Below, piece after piece: positions 1-10,700 of a DNA stretch of 64,000 nt; position 1 is the stretch's first letter, and every line of letters starts with the position of its first letter. The stretch comes from Dictyophora rubrovolvata (taxonomy: Eukaryota > Basidiomycota > Agaricomycetes > Phallales > Phallaceae), in the NCBI GenBank assembly GCA_029959195.1, contig CP114127.1:62001-126000 (forward strand). Reading direction: 5' to 3'. A program made the position numbers and the translations under genes. The notes beneath the pieces were generated by a model. That model was not told where the DNA came from. It searched no databases and saw nothing but the letters and a program-made list of their open reading frames with translations.

Positions 1-13
1 AATAGATATGCTC

Positions 14-527
14 ACTTTACCCCCAGCTGCTTCCCCGAGGGAGAAATTTGTCCTTTGTAATTCAAACGACACCAATTCGAGAAATCAAAAACCGAGACTC
101 GAGACTTAACGCATGATATGTCCGCAGAAATCAAATATTACTATTACATTGCTTAGCTTCCTGTCTTTTTTATTTTCTGTGTAACATCACACTATCGGAA
201 TGGGCTTCACAACTTCAATGAAGTTGGCAATTTTGAACCGCTTTCCTAACATGCAATTTAATACTAGTAGAAAAATGGTGTGGCGAGGACTTTTTGAAGG
301 CTAAGATGGCGATTGGGCATTCATGAGCGGCTTCACTGACGGTGTTTTTGCGGAAACAAGTTGGTTTGATCAGCTTTCGTTAAAAGCGTTGGTTGGCCTG
401 GTTATAATAGTACATGCATAATCACAACCCATTTGCCTTTATACAATTCAACTTGAATGTAGTAAATGTTTCTCCAGTTTACAAGGGACAAATTTCCCCG
501 ATAGGGTAGCAGCTGAACACAGTGTAA
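14..527. repeat. Imperfect inverted repeat pair enclosing about 420 bases
   Basis: Bases 14-60 and the reverse complement of 478-530 share the cores AGCTGCT, GGGGAAATTTGTCC (one to two mismatches) and TTGTAA. The pair could be the ends of a degenerate MITE or the remains of an inverted duplication. I found no clear target-site duplication, and the interior shows no coding potential. Confidence 0.4.
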
Positions 528-559
528 GTACGAATATGTTGTAGGATACTGATTCTAAT

Positions 560-897
560 TTAGACGTACGGTCCACCTGTAGTGACGTTTATCGGGCCAC
601 AGCATTGATATCCAGGCGGGCCTATGATATGGTGAGTATATGCACGAAAGTGATTTACAGGTGCTTACATTGCGACTATTAAACAAGAGGGAATTGAGGT
701 ATATAAGCCACGAGTCTGACAACTAGAATATATACATGAACGTGATCTTACCCCATTCACATCACCTGCATAACCCCAAGTTAATCCGTGACGCCAGAAA
801 GGATGGAATGGTAACACATACAGCGAAAGGCCGAGGCTTGAGGAGCAGCCAGAGTGCTTCCAAAGACCGCGATGAGAACTAAAACAATTGAGCGCAT
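560..897 (-). CDS. Small secreted cysteine-rich protein (SSP1)
   Basis: The ATG at 897 opens a classic signal peptide (MRSIVLVLIAVFGSTLAAPQ). A GTATGT donor follows codon FRC. Small middle exons give C-D-V-N-G and probably S-Q, and the last exon (560 to about 622) reads CPPGYQCCGPINV and then a GGPYV stop. The mature peptide is only about 35 residues with four cysteines in the order C...CPxGxxCCGP. The same last-exon motif occurs in four other genes at 26.2, 30.4, 33.4 and 36.2 kb, so this is a gene family and not a chance ORF. It is too short for a hydrophobin, which needs eight cysteines. Function is unknown; secretion is inferred from the leader. The middle exons are the least certain part. 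Confidence 0.65.
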
Positions 898-1300
898 TTT
901 CGTGTGTGGTATGAAACTGGAGGTGTTTGAAGCTTGAGCTCGAGATTGAACAGGTGGCGCACAAGGAGTCTCCCTTTTTATCCTGTTTCGCTTACAAACG
1001 ACTGGGATATCGGGTATGATATGACAGTTGCTTCTCGTACCGCAATGAGCTCCATTGATAGGCGTTGAATTATCACTCGAAGAGCCACCATTTCTGAGTC
1101 AGATATATGAAATTCCACAAAGCAGACCTGAACTAAAAGTGTACCCCTCGTCGCTGTCTCGCTTAAGATGCGTACCACGCGACTCGTTTTAGCCAGAGTG
1201 AAATGAGCGAGAGCAAGTAATAAGTCTTAATTCCGTGTCGAGTCAATCAATTCCATTCCCGGTATGATATATAGAACATCACCATATATATCTCTTTCGT
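898..1300. other. Intergenic, no gene seen
   Basis: This lies between the start of SSP1 and the 3' end of the CE9-type gene. It should hold the SSP1 promoter on the minus strand. It does not contain the promoter box shared by the SSP copies at 26, 30 and 33 kb. Confidence 0.5.
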
Positions 1301-4300
1301 TTAAAAAACATAAGATCCTCGAAGACTCGAGAAAACAGAGACAGCTTTACTATCCATACTGAACACATCGCCGCCTTTCCATGCAACATACTCTCTCTGT
1401 TCGTCCGGAACGCGGAAACCAAAGATCTTTTCCAAATTTGTAGATGCAATCGCGTAAGCTTCTGTTTCACCAATACGACCGCTTGATTCCAATGCAGCCT
1501 AGTGATGAAAATATGTCAAGGGGCTATGCGAAATATGGAGCGAGAACGACAAACCCATGCCATATCAAAGCGAGCATGTCTCGCTTCATACCCGTTCTCC
1601 GCTCCAATAGCGACGGTAATATTATGGCTGTGTAGGACTGTGAGAGGGGTATCGTAACTCAATGGTGGGCCTGGTAAACTAGGAAAACAATAAGTCAATA
1701 CATGACAGAAAATGGGATGAATTACACCATACATTCGCTTCTCATCCCACGTTCCGGGATAGAACCGTGGTGGCAGTAAGATTACACTGACATCGGCGGC
1801 TGCAATTTCGGAGGCTATCATCCAGGCCTCTGCACCTCCAGCGAATACTGGCGCCGAAAAAACATAATAAATATCGGGTTTCATATATTTTCTGATATAT
1901 TTCATACCGAGTTTGAGTAAATTACCGGTCTTCCGCTCGACTTCTCTCTTCAGCTGAATCAAGGTGGCCATTATATCTGCGTTATTAACGTGAACTACAA
2001 GGGGAATTTGTCCCTGGAAAAGCATTGCGTAAGAGGAGAGTTGAAAAGAGTATAAAGAAATACAACCTTTGAAACAGCCCTAAGTGTAATATCATTCGAG
2101 TGATCGCTGGGACTAAGCAGCAAACTTCGCAAGGTCGCTATTTCAGTAGTCACGCTGATGCCATGATTTTTAGATATTTCAATATGAAATGCCACTTCCT
2201 CTTCGACTATTGCGCCGGGTTGGAGAGACGTTGTTGATCCAGTATTAAATGCTACTGAAAGCCCTTTCCAAAATGCCGAACCCGAGGGTGGAACAATTGC
2301 AGTGGCGACGCCGCCGCGATATGCGAGTCTAGTACATGTCGTCAACGCAGCGAAAGGAAACGCTCTCATTGGGGTCACTTACAATGCATTCCTACCTTGG
2401 AACGAGAGACCATCGGCAGCTCTGACAACAGGTATGTCCCCGAGAATGGAAGGAAGTGAAGGTTTTGCAAGTGGATCAATAACGTTCCCGTCATTCGTAG
2501 AGGACTCTAATCTAATTTCTGAAACACCAACTTCCGTCCCGAAGGTTGTTAATGCTGGAGTAATCATCCCTCCATCTAGATTTATAACTAGATAATCGAC
2601 TTGAGCTGCACCTGGCGGGACACAAGATGAAACTAGTGGAAGGTCGCCTATATCCGACGAGACACATGTGATTTTTCCTTTCCGAACGAAAACGGACCCG
2701 ATGTTTTCTGTTTCATTGAATGTTTTGAAGTTAGGGTGGGGAGTTATGTTGAGATCTTTGATAGTCCAAAGGGCGCTAACGTTGACGAAAAGAATGCCAC
2801 TGCTTGCACCAGCTTCAGGCCTTTTTTTAGGTAACAAAGGCGGCAAGCCTTCATACTGAACCGCTTCGATAGCTTCCGCGTCGAAGCTGGGTGTTTGAGG
2901 TACGTCTTGGAAGGAAGGCGGTTTGGATGAAACAACAGGGTTTTCTAATTGTGCTATCCCATCAATATAGACTTGACTCGGTATCGCTCCCAATGAAAGG
3001 GGGTGTGAATCCCAAACAACGACGTCTTGATTAATGAAGTTAGAAAAAAAATTAATGGGGATTGATGCATCTCAATTCTACCTGCGTCATAACCTAGTTT
3101 GATATGGCCAACACGGTGGCCTAGCCCGGCAGCTTCCGCTGACACCGTTGTGACGGAAGAAAGAGCCAGGTTGGCAGGAAGCCCAAAATAAAAAGCGATA
3201 GCGGCTTCGTTCAGCAGATAGCGAGAGTTCATGACAGGATGATCGCTCTGTAATACATCTTGTATTTATCTTTTGACCTTATTTGAAACGACTCTATGAA
3301 TCCACATACTTTCATAACGACTGGGATTCCATGACTTGCAAGAGTTCTGGGACCAAATTCAGACCCTCTATACGCTTCCCGCTTCTTTCTGATTAAGATG
3401 AGTTTGATATTAGTTTCAGAGATAAAACAAGGCAGTTTTACCTAAAGTTTGAGGAGAATAGTGCGATAGCAGGTGCACCGCCATAAGTTTTCTTCAGCAA
3501 ATCAGGTACCAAATATGCCGAGCCAGCGTGATGGAAAGATGCAACAGGAAATTTAAACTCGTTTGTAATCTAACCGGCATGAAAATTCATGTTCGCTGAT
3601 AGCTATGACAGTTTACTCACTCTTATGAAGGCGTCAAAGTCTACTGGCTCGTAACAATGGACAGAAAGCTGATTCCATATAAAGATAGTTTCACCAGCAA
3701 TAAAAGGTGAGCGACGTACCCTGACTTTTCCTCTAAGAACGTCCACCAACGCTTCCCATTGATAATCTTCAGGCCATTCCTCCGACTCCAGCTTTTTCCA
3801 ATTGCCCTTTTCGGCGATGTCGCAGTATTTATCCTGCGCTTCTTTGATCTTACGTGCCTCGTTATAGGCCTGACGGAAAGCCCATGCTGAATCCATCCGC
3901 GTCGCGTCATAGGAGCGGGATGGATTTTCACCACAGGCGTGCCTCGAGTGCAAAATTAAGAGGGATGATAGATAGGAAACAGTATTAATACGGGTGCTTA
4001 CTTCATATGTCTCCACCTCGGAGGATGTCCATAAGCATAGTCTGTTCCGTTTAGGGTATGAGGTGGTTCAACCACTTTGGAGATTGTTGACCTTTCTGGA
4101 GTGGAGCGCAGTTTAATCACGAAAGCTTGACCGCCTAGAATCGTGTGGATGAATATCTAGAAATAAGGAGATTCACGATTTCGACATGCCGATATTATTT
4201 GCTGATCCTGGCAGTACTTGAGCTGTCGTTACACCGCCAGCAATTGACAACCTGTATGCGTCATCATGGGTGTTGATTGCATCAATGCTGCGAAGCCATG

Positions 4301-5001
4301 GTAAAATTGGACCGTGACGCGAATTACCATCATCAGCACCTTCAAAAAACATGAACTCAAGGAAAAGTAAAGGAGAGATAGAGTACTCACCGCGCAAACT
4401 GGGAGCACTTGAAACACCGATATGGGAATGCAAATCAACCAAACCTGGTGTTACCCAGGCACCATGCAGATCTTGAATATCTAACATGTTCGAGTCAACC
4501 AACTGGAGAATATTTTGAGGTATGTATCCCAAAGCTTTGATTATCCCGTTATTCAGCAAGACGTCTCCATAAATAACTTTACAAATCAATTTGCATCAGC
4601 CATGCTTGATTTTGTTCAAGGAGGGTTACCTTCTGTCCCGTTTAATGAACCTGTCCAGATCTACATTTCAATTATAATTATCAAGAGAGCATTTGTTGTC
4701 GCAGTGCTTTTCTCACCTTGCCATTGCGTAACAAGGTGGATCGCGTGCCGAGATCAAATCTGTCTGACTGTGTACGTTTGGACGCGTCAAAACCGACAGG
4801 TAGGGCTTGCAAACTGGCGCAGCGTTGACGAATTGTTCTTTTCTCTTCCTTCGAGAATTTGCGATTAACTTCAGATTCCGAAAACACCATCCAATGACTG
4901 ACGTAGAAAATCAGGAAAAGAGGGATCAGATAGACAATGAAGAGTCGCGAATTATCCCATTTTTTGCTACCTTTTGGACTACTGAGCGATAGCTTTTCCA
5001 T
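1301..5001 (-). CDS. Membrane-anchored amidohydrolase-superfamily protein (CE9-annotated type), multi-exon
   Basis: A large gene of roughly ten exons, about 900 residues. The start at 5001 gives a short basic cytosolic tail and one membrane helix (residues about 20-39, RLFIVYLIPLFLIFYVSHWM), so it is a type II membrane protein. The following exons read as an amidohydrolase: VIYGDVLLNNG beta strands, the HxH metal motif in GLVDLHSHIG (about 4440), AGGVTTAQVLPGSANNIG, then HCYEPVDFDAFIRI, VPDLLKKTYGGAPAIALFS, GIPVVMKSDHPVMNSRYLL and GHIKLGYDADVVVWDSHPL. A second, degenerate amidohydrolase-like half follows (GGMITPALTTFG ... PLVVHVNNADIMATL ... TVAIGAENGYEARHARFDMAW) and ends in SYVF. Fungal proteins with this architecture are usually labelled carbohydrate esterase family 9, although N-acetylglucosamine-6-phosphate deacetylase activity has not been shown for them to my knowledge. 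I would call it a metal-dependent hydrolase of unknown substrate. Confidence 0.8.
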
Positions 5002-5719
5002 GACGGAAAGGATAACGTTAGACCAGACAAGTCTGGGAAGAAAAGGACCGGTGTGAACTTTTTGATACGCAAGCGGGCCGATACGAGATAGTTGATTACG
5101 TAAGTGTGTGACATCATGACACCTTTCGACTGCATGTGTTGTCGAGACGCTCGTTGTCCCCTACTTACCCATCGTTTGCGCTCGGACCCACCGACCCAGA
5201 ATTGAAACCATCCATAGGTGCAGAGTATGTGAATTACCTTTTGACATTGGTCTGTCTTTTTGAAAAAGAGCCGGGGTAGGGCGAAATCGTCAGCGAGGCA
5301 AGCGAGAGAGCGCCAAGGCGGTGCGCTGTACGCTTTCTCCTCCCGCCTCGCTAATCTCAGAACGTTCCCCCATACGATTTTCTCTCTGCCCTGTACCGAT
5401 CAAATTCTCTAAAAATACACCATTACTATCTTTCTCATTTTTCTGCTTGCTCCGGCCCACGCTCTTCACAACTCTTTAGATATGTAACCAATGACTCAAC
5501 TTGGTGAGCGTTGGTCCAATGGCAATGTCATTCAGCGGCCTGGCTGCTTAGCACCATGTGGCTGGATTAATAACACTGCTATTCGAGGGTTCGTACCTCA
5601 AGAGCCAATTGGATTCATTCACTTGTGGGAAATAAAACGGGAGCTGGACGAATGAAGAGCTAACAGGATTGACACTGACAAACTCCGAATCATAAGCTTG
5701 TTGTCTTTTCTCACCCACC
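5002..5719. promoter_or_regulatory. Divergent intergenic region between the CE9-type gene and FMO1
   Basis: About 718 bases separate two divergent start codons (5001 minus, 5720 plus), so both promoters must lie here. Pyrimidine-rich stretches around 5385-5450 look like a basidiomycete core promoter. No specific operator was recognised. Confidence 0.45.
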
Positions 5720-7766
5720 ATGACTAGTCCTGGTAGTTCGAAACTTACGGTCAAGTACAACGAAATTGTTTGCGTTGGCTTGGGGCTGTCAGGGATATGT
5801 TTAGGAGCGCAGCTGAGACGGAGGTGGAACTTTCGAGATATGCATTTCTATGATCGCAGCGAATCCCATTCTGGGACATGGTTGGTGAATCATTATCCTG
5901 GTACATATTTTAGTGCTTTTGTGCAACATCTCATCTCATCTACATCATTATATCAGGTGCCGCATGGTTCGTTGCTCTGCCATATTTACATAAAGGCTGA
6001 AATTGACCTTTGAGCACAGCGACGTTCCCGTTTTTGTTTATGCCTTTTCCTTCGCACAATGTCAACCCTGGTCCCGACTTTTACCTGGGCACACCGAAAT
6101 ACGAAACTACGTATCCAACGTGGTATCCGATTATGACCTCAAACCCCACATGACATTTCAAACCGAATGCGAAACAGCCATTTGGAACGATGAGCGATCA
6201 ATTTGGTCTCTACAAATGCAAAATATATCAACTGGCGAAAAGTTCATTCATGAATGCCGGATTTTGTTCTCGGCTGTTGGATTGCTATCACAGCCTTATA
6301 TCCCTGAAATTCCGGGAGCAGAAGCTTTTCAAGGAGACAGTTTCCATACTGCAAGATGGAAAGACGAGGTCTCAGTGGATGGGAAAGAAGTCGTTGTCCT
6401 CGGCAACGGGTGTACGTGTCTAAACTCCTTTCTCTGAGGATTTTTACATTTTGGTTTATCTTTTCCTTCGTTGTCCTCAGGTTCGGCATGTCAAGTAGTC
6501 CCAGCTATTACACCCAGAGCTAAAAGCGTTACTCAAATCTTCAGAACTCCCCATTGGCTCTTACCCTTCCAAAATTTCCAGTTATCGCCGACATTCTTGT
6601 CCGCGTTGAAGTCTGTCCCTCTGTTGGTCAGACTACTACGTCTTATTGCTTTTGCATCTCTTGAAAGTGGATGGCTTATGTTTCTAATGAACAGAGTGGG
6701 AGAACGAATGCGGAGATCGGTCGAGAACAAATCGAGAAACTTTGTCACCGAAACTGCTCCGGACAAATATCACGAGCTTTTGGTACCTGACTATCCCATA
6801 GCGTGCAAAGTATGTATATCTATCGGCAGCTCACAGAATACGCCACACCCATCTTTACCCTCTCGTAAAATCTAGAGACGAATATATGACTCCAATAGTG
6901 CCTACTTGAAGACCCTTCATTTGGACAATATCCTTCTTACCAAAGAGACAGTTACAGAAATCAAATCAAACGGCGTTTTAACAAACAAGAGCTTCTATCC
7001 TGCTGATATCATAATATATGCTACTGGATTCACGACCAACAAATCTCTCGGGCAATTACGGATTAAAGGTGAACATGGTGTGTGGTTAGACGAGCACTGG
7101 AGGGAACTGGGTGGCCCTTCAGCCTATAATACTATATCTGTTGCTGACTGTACGTGCTTTTTTTTATTTGTACCGCTTTCGTTAAACAAACGGTCACGGC
7201 CGAAAAGATCCTAATTTCTTCATGTTATATGGTCCAAATTCCAATACGGGACATATGAGCGTGACCGTAGGCGTTGAGAATGCAGTATCGGCTGCACTGA
7301 AGTTGATCGCTCCTTTATTGGAGGGACGTGCAACCAAACTTGCAATCCGGAGAGAAGCGTATGAAGAATGGGCGACTTCAGTCCAAAAAGCGAGCAAGAA
7401 TCGCGTCTTTAACAGGGAAATCTGCACAAACGTAAGTCCTTTTTTGGATAAATGCGGTAAATCTTCAATTTCTGTCGAAGTGGTATGTTTCAGAGACCGG
7501 TTGGAATGGAACGACCTATCCGTGGTCTCAGTTACACTTTTGGTGGCGTCAGATGTTTCTAAACTGGAATGACTGGGAATACACTGTGCGCTCAAGTTTC
7601 ATTCTTAGTTTTCGTGATTTTCCCTGATTGTCTGCAGTGTAACGGCCAACCAGTTACTCTCCGCGCGTCGAGATTCTGGATATTGGTTGTGTTCTTAACA
7701 ATTGGGGCTGTCGTCACCACCACAATTAGCTCTCTGGGTATCAAGTATTTTCCCACCTTTGTATGA
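5720..7766 (+). CDS. Flavin-containing / Baeyer-Villiger-like monooxygenase with C-terminal membrane helix (FMO1)
   Basis: The ATG at 5720 starts a protein with the FAD-binding fingerprint GLGLSG at residues 20-25 and SGTWLVNHYPG. Exon 1 ends at 5900. A 10-base microexon (5957-5966) follows, and the main exon restarts at 6020 (CDVPVFVYAFSF). Later landmarks are HECRILFSAVGL, a second dinucleotide-binding motif VVVLGNGCSACQVVPA split by an intron, DYPIACKRRIYDSN, IIIYATGF, NFFMLYGPNSNTGHMS and TYPWSQLHFWWRQMFLNWNDW. The last exon adds one hydrophobic helix (FWILVVFLTIGAVVTTTI), which suggests membrane attachment. Members of this family use NADPH and O2 to oxidise ketones or heteroatoms; the substrate is unknown. 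It is paralogous to the gene at 19.0-21.0 kb, with the same intron positions. The second glycine of the usual GGTW is serine here (HSGTW). Confidence 0.85.
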
Positions 7767-10700
7767 CATTTATGACGATCGCTATGATCGTTATGACTGT
7801 AATATTCGTGGTGTCTCTGTACGTATGACAATGAACAATGATTAGACTAAAATGATGATGGGGTTATGGTACCTTACTGAATATTTGAGAATGGAATTTT
7901 ATCCCTTATGTCATACAAACCTTGATCCCGTTGCCATATTGGTTACTATCGGGAAAGCTGTACGATCAGGTTGAAAGTAAAGTAGGAGGTGAGGATGAAA
8001 AAATGCAGCTTATGCCAGGGGGTGTGCAAGCTTGGTCACTCCTGAAACGACAATGTAGTGGGTTGACATCGGTAGTGTTTCACATCACTCAGACGAGATT
8101 TGAAATGCTGTTCACCCATTGAACAAGCCAACTGAGACGGGTTCGCTTCGCACTTTGCCAAATTGGAGAAGGACTGGGGCACTGGGAATTTCTAATAACC
8201 AATGTAATCCATTTTTTTTGAATACGCAACAAAAAAAAAGATGCCGATCTGAAGATAATCGTTTGAGGTTAAACGACGTTTCGACTTCTGGTTATCCAAT
8301 CCTTAGACTTGAAGGGGTGTGCGGCTCTGCTTTTTTAATTATTAACTCCGTGCGCATGCTATGCCATACATCGATAATTGAACAATGCCTGATATGGAAA
8401 GCCTATTTCATGCAGGGTGAGTGATTGATTATATTGAGTTAGCTATATATATAATAGAGACAAGCCCATTGAAAGCCACTGATACCGTCTTGATTTATGA
8501 AGGTGGGAACGGTGGCTGGGCTGATTGTGATTGGCTACAAGGCAATTTGCTAATTACACAGCGTAAAACGCACAGGCGCTGCATGACAAGGAAGCCATGT
8601 CTGTGCGTTTGCAAGGGACGACCTTCGCTATTAAAAGTTACCATCAAAAGCATTATATATACTGAACCAATCAATCCCGGAGGATTGCTATGAACGTCTA
8701 GTGATAACAAGTATCAGAGAAACTGATAGAACCGAACCGTAGTTAAGAGGTTTATAATATACTTTCCTTCTTTGCTGACCGAATCCAAAGACTCGGCTGA
8801 GATATCTTTCGTTATCCTCAGGCTTCGGTGGCAAAACCCAATATAATGGTAAATAAAGAAGCATTACATATTCGGGGAGTGATATTCTAATCAGGGTCGT
8901 GCTGAAAAAATGGACAACTGCTTCTTGCCTATTGAATATTGATTCGTTAAACTCTAATCATAAAAACGACGTGGACTAATAAACAGTGCCATGGGTTCAA
9001 GCTGCCGACTTCCGAGACCCCGGATGTTTTTGGTTTCTTTTAGATAGTAGAATACGAGATTAGCCCGCTGATTGAATTAGCAGCTTGTAGATAGGGTAGT
9101 TCTAGCCTTGGAGCTTCGACAGCAAAGAGTGTAGATAAAATGCTCAGGCTGAGCTTTTATCATTTGTACGAAAAAGAGAGACTCTGCTTTCGAATATTAT
9201 ACTGTTAACTGAGACCCAAACCTTTAATCATCAACGACTGATTATATATACCGTATACATAAAACCTTTTTCAGAGAATTTGCCCAAGCTAGGTTTCGTG
9301 AGATGGTTCTTTAAGAAGAACCTGGGGTCCATGAGTGATAACCTAAAGAGCACCAAGGACAAATATAGGTAGTATGTGATCATCATGCTTCCTTTCCCTT
9401 GGAAATACATCGGACTGGTACCTTCAACCATTGGGGACATTCTTCAGTTTTTTTCACATATTGCTAATATTATGGCACTTATCGGACTTATCGATCGGAA
9501 TCCTAGGGCAGATACTGAAGACCAGAACGTCATGCATGCCTGGCGCACGTTGGGTCTACTGATCCACGAGTCAAATTGAAAGCTGCTGTCTTTAAATATA
9601 ATTCCACCCTGGGAACTGGACATTTTTGAACACGAGTTTATACTTGTGTGCTGTTTACTCTCACTAATAAGGAAACCTTATCATATCGATGCTCTTATGC
9701 AAGACGGTGTCGAGCAATTCATAGTGTGAAAGACTTTCCTCAATTATTTGATGTGATATTATATCGATGTTTTATGATCACCTCTATGCTATTCTCGTGT
9801 CTATCGACGTTTTGAGATGCTAAAAGGTATTTAAGGGTCGAAGTTTCCTGAAGAGGGTTTCTAGGTAGGCGATACGCCGGGGCTCGGTCAGTGGTATTTC
9901 GGTGTTCAGGAGACACCTGATCAGACTTTAGCTCCTGACCAAGCGTATAAAAACACAGCCGGTCAAGACTGCCAAGTCGACGTACCAATTATGTGATGAA
10001 AAAACGACTAGCACTTGAATCTCCCCTTCCACGGAGCTCATGATTCCAAACATATCTAGAGACAAGCCAGCGGTGTCGATTTGTAATTAGGGAAAACAGG
10101 GTACATATGAGCGCCAGGGAAAACACTCTTGTATCTTTTGCCCTTCTCTGAGCATAAATGGCGGCTTTTAAACCCAAAAACCGCCAGTCTAGTTGTGTAT
10201 AAGACTCTATCAACGAGGCGACAGTACTTCTTCGTCTGTTTGGATATGACCAAACAAGTAACTGCGCATTGAGAATGAAGTTCGGTTGTGCAGTGAAACG
10301 ATCGATGGACTCGGAAACCTGAGAGCTCGGGGCTGTGAATCCCGAGATTGCGAAATTTGTCTATCCCCCTGACGAAAACGTGCCCAGCAGACGAATCCAA
10401 AATAGATTTTGGACCGTTGACCAAATGTTTTGCCGAGGAATTTTAGTCTTCAGACGGTGACATGTTCGACGGCACCAACTTTAAGGAGGTGATTGGTTTA
10501 CGACATGGCGTACTGTGATACTATTATTAGACGGACGTTACGGTACTATTTTCTTTCTGCATTTTCTGGATGTCTTACGCATGGTATGGAATGAGAACAT
10601 GTACAAATAGTCATAGAAGTTCCTTAATAATACTAATTGGTATTACATGTCAGAAAATGGATAAATGCGCCGGTTGACCATTGGGTTCAATTTTAGGATG

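Noticed and set aside
7922-8693. Three consecutive short plus-strand ORFs
   Set aside because: No recognisable motif and no consistent splice chain; treated as chance.
9989-10424. Minus-strand ORF of 122 codons
   Set aside because: No motif, no signal peptide, no plausible exon partner; its codon use does not stand out.
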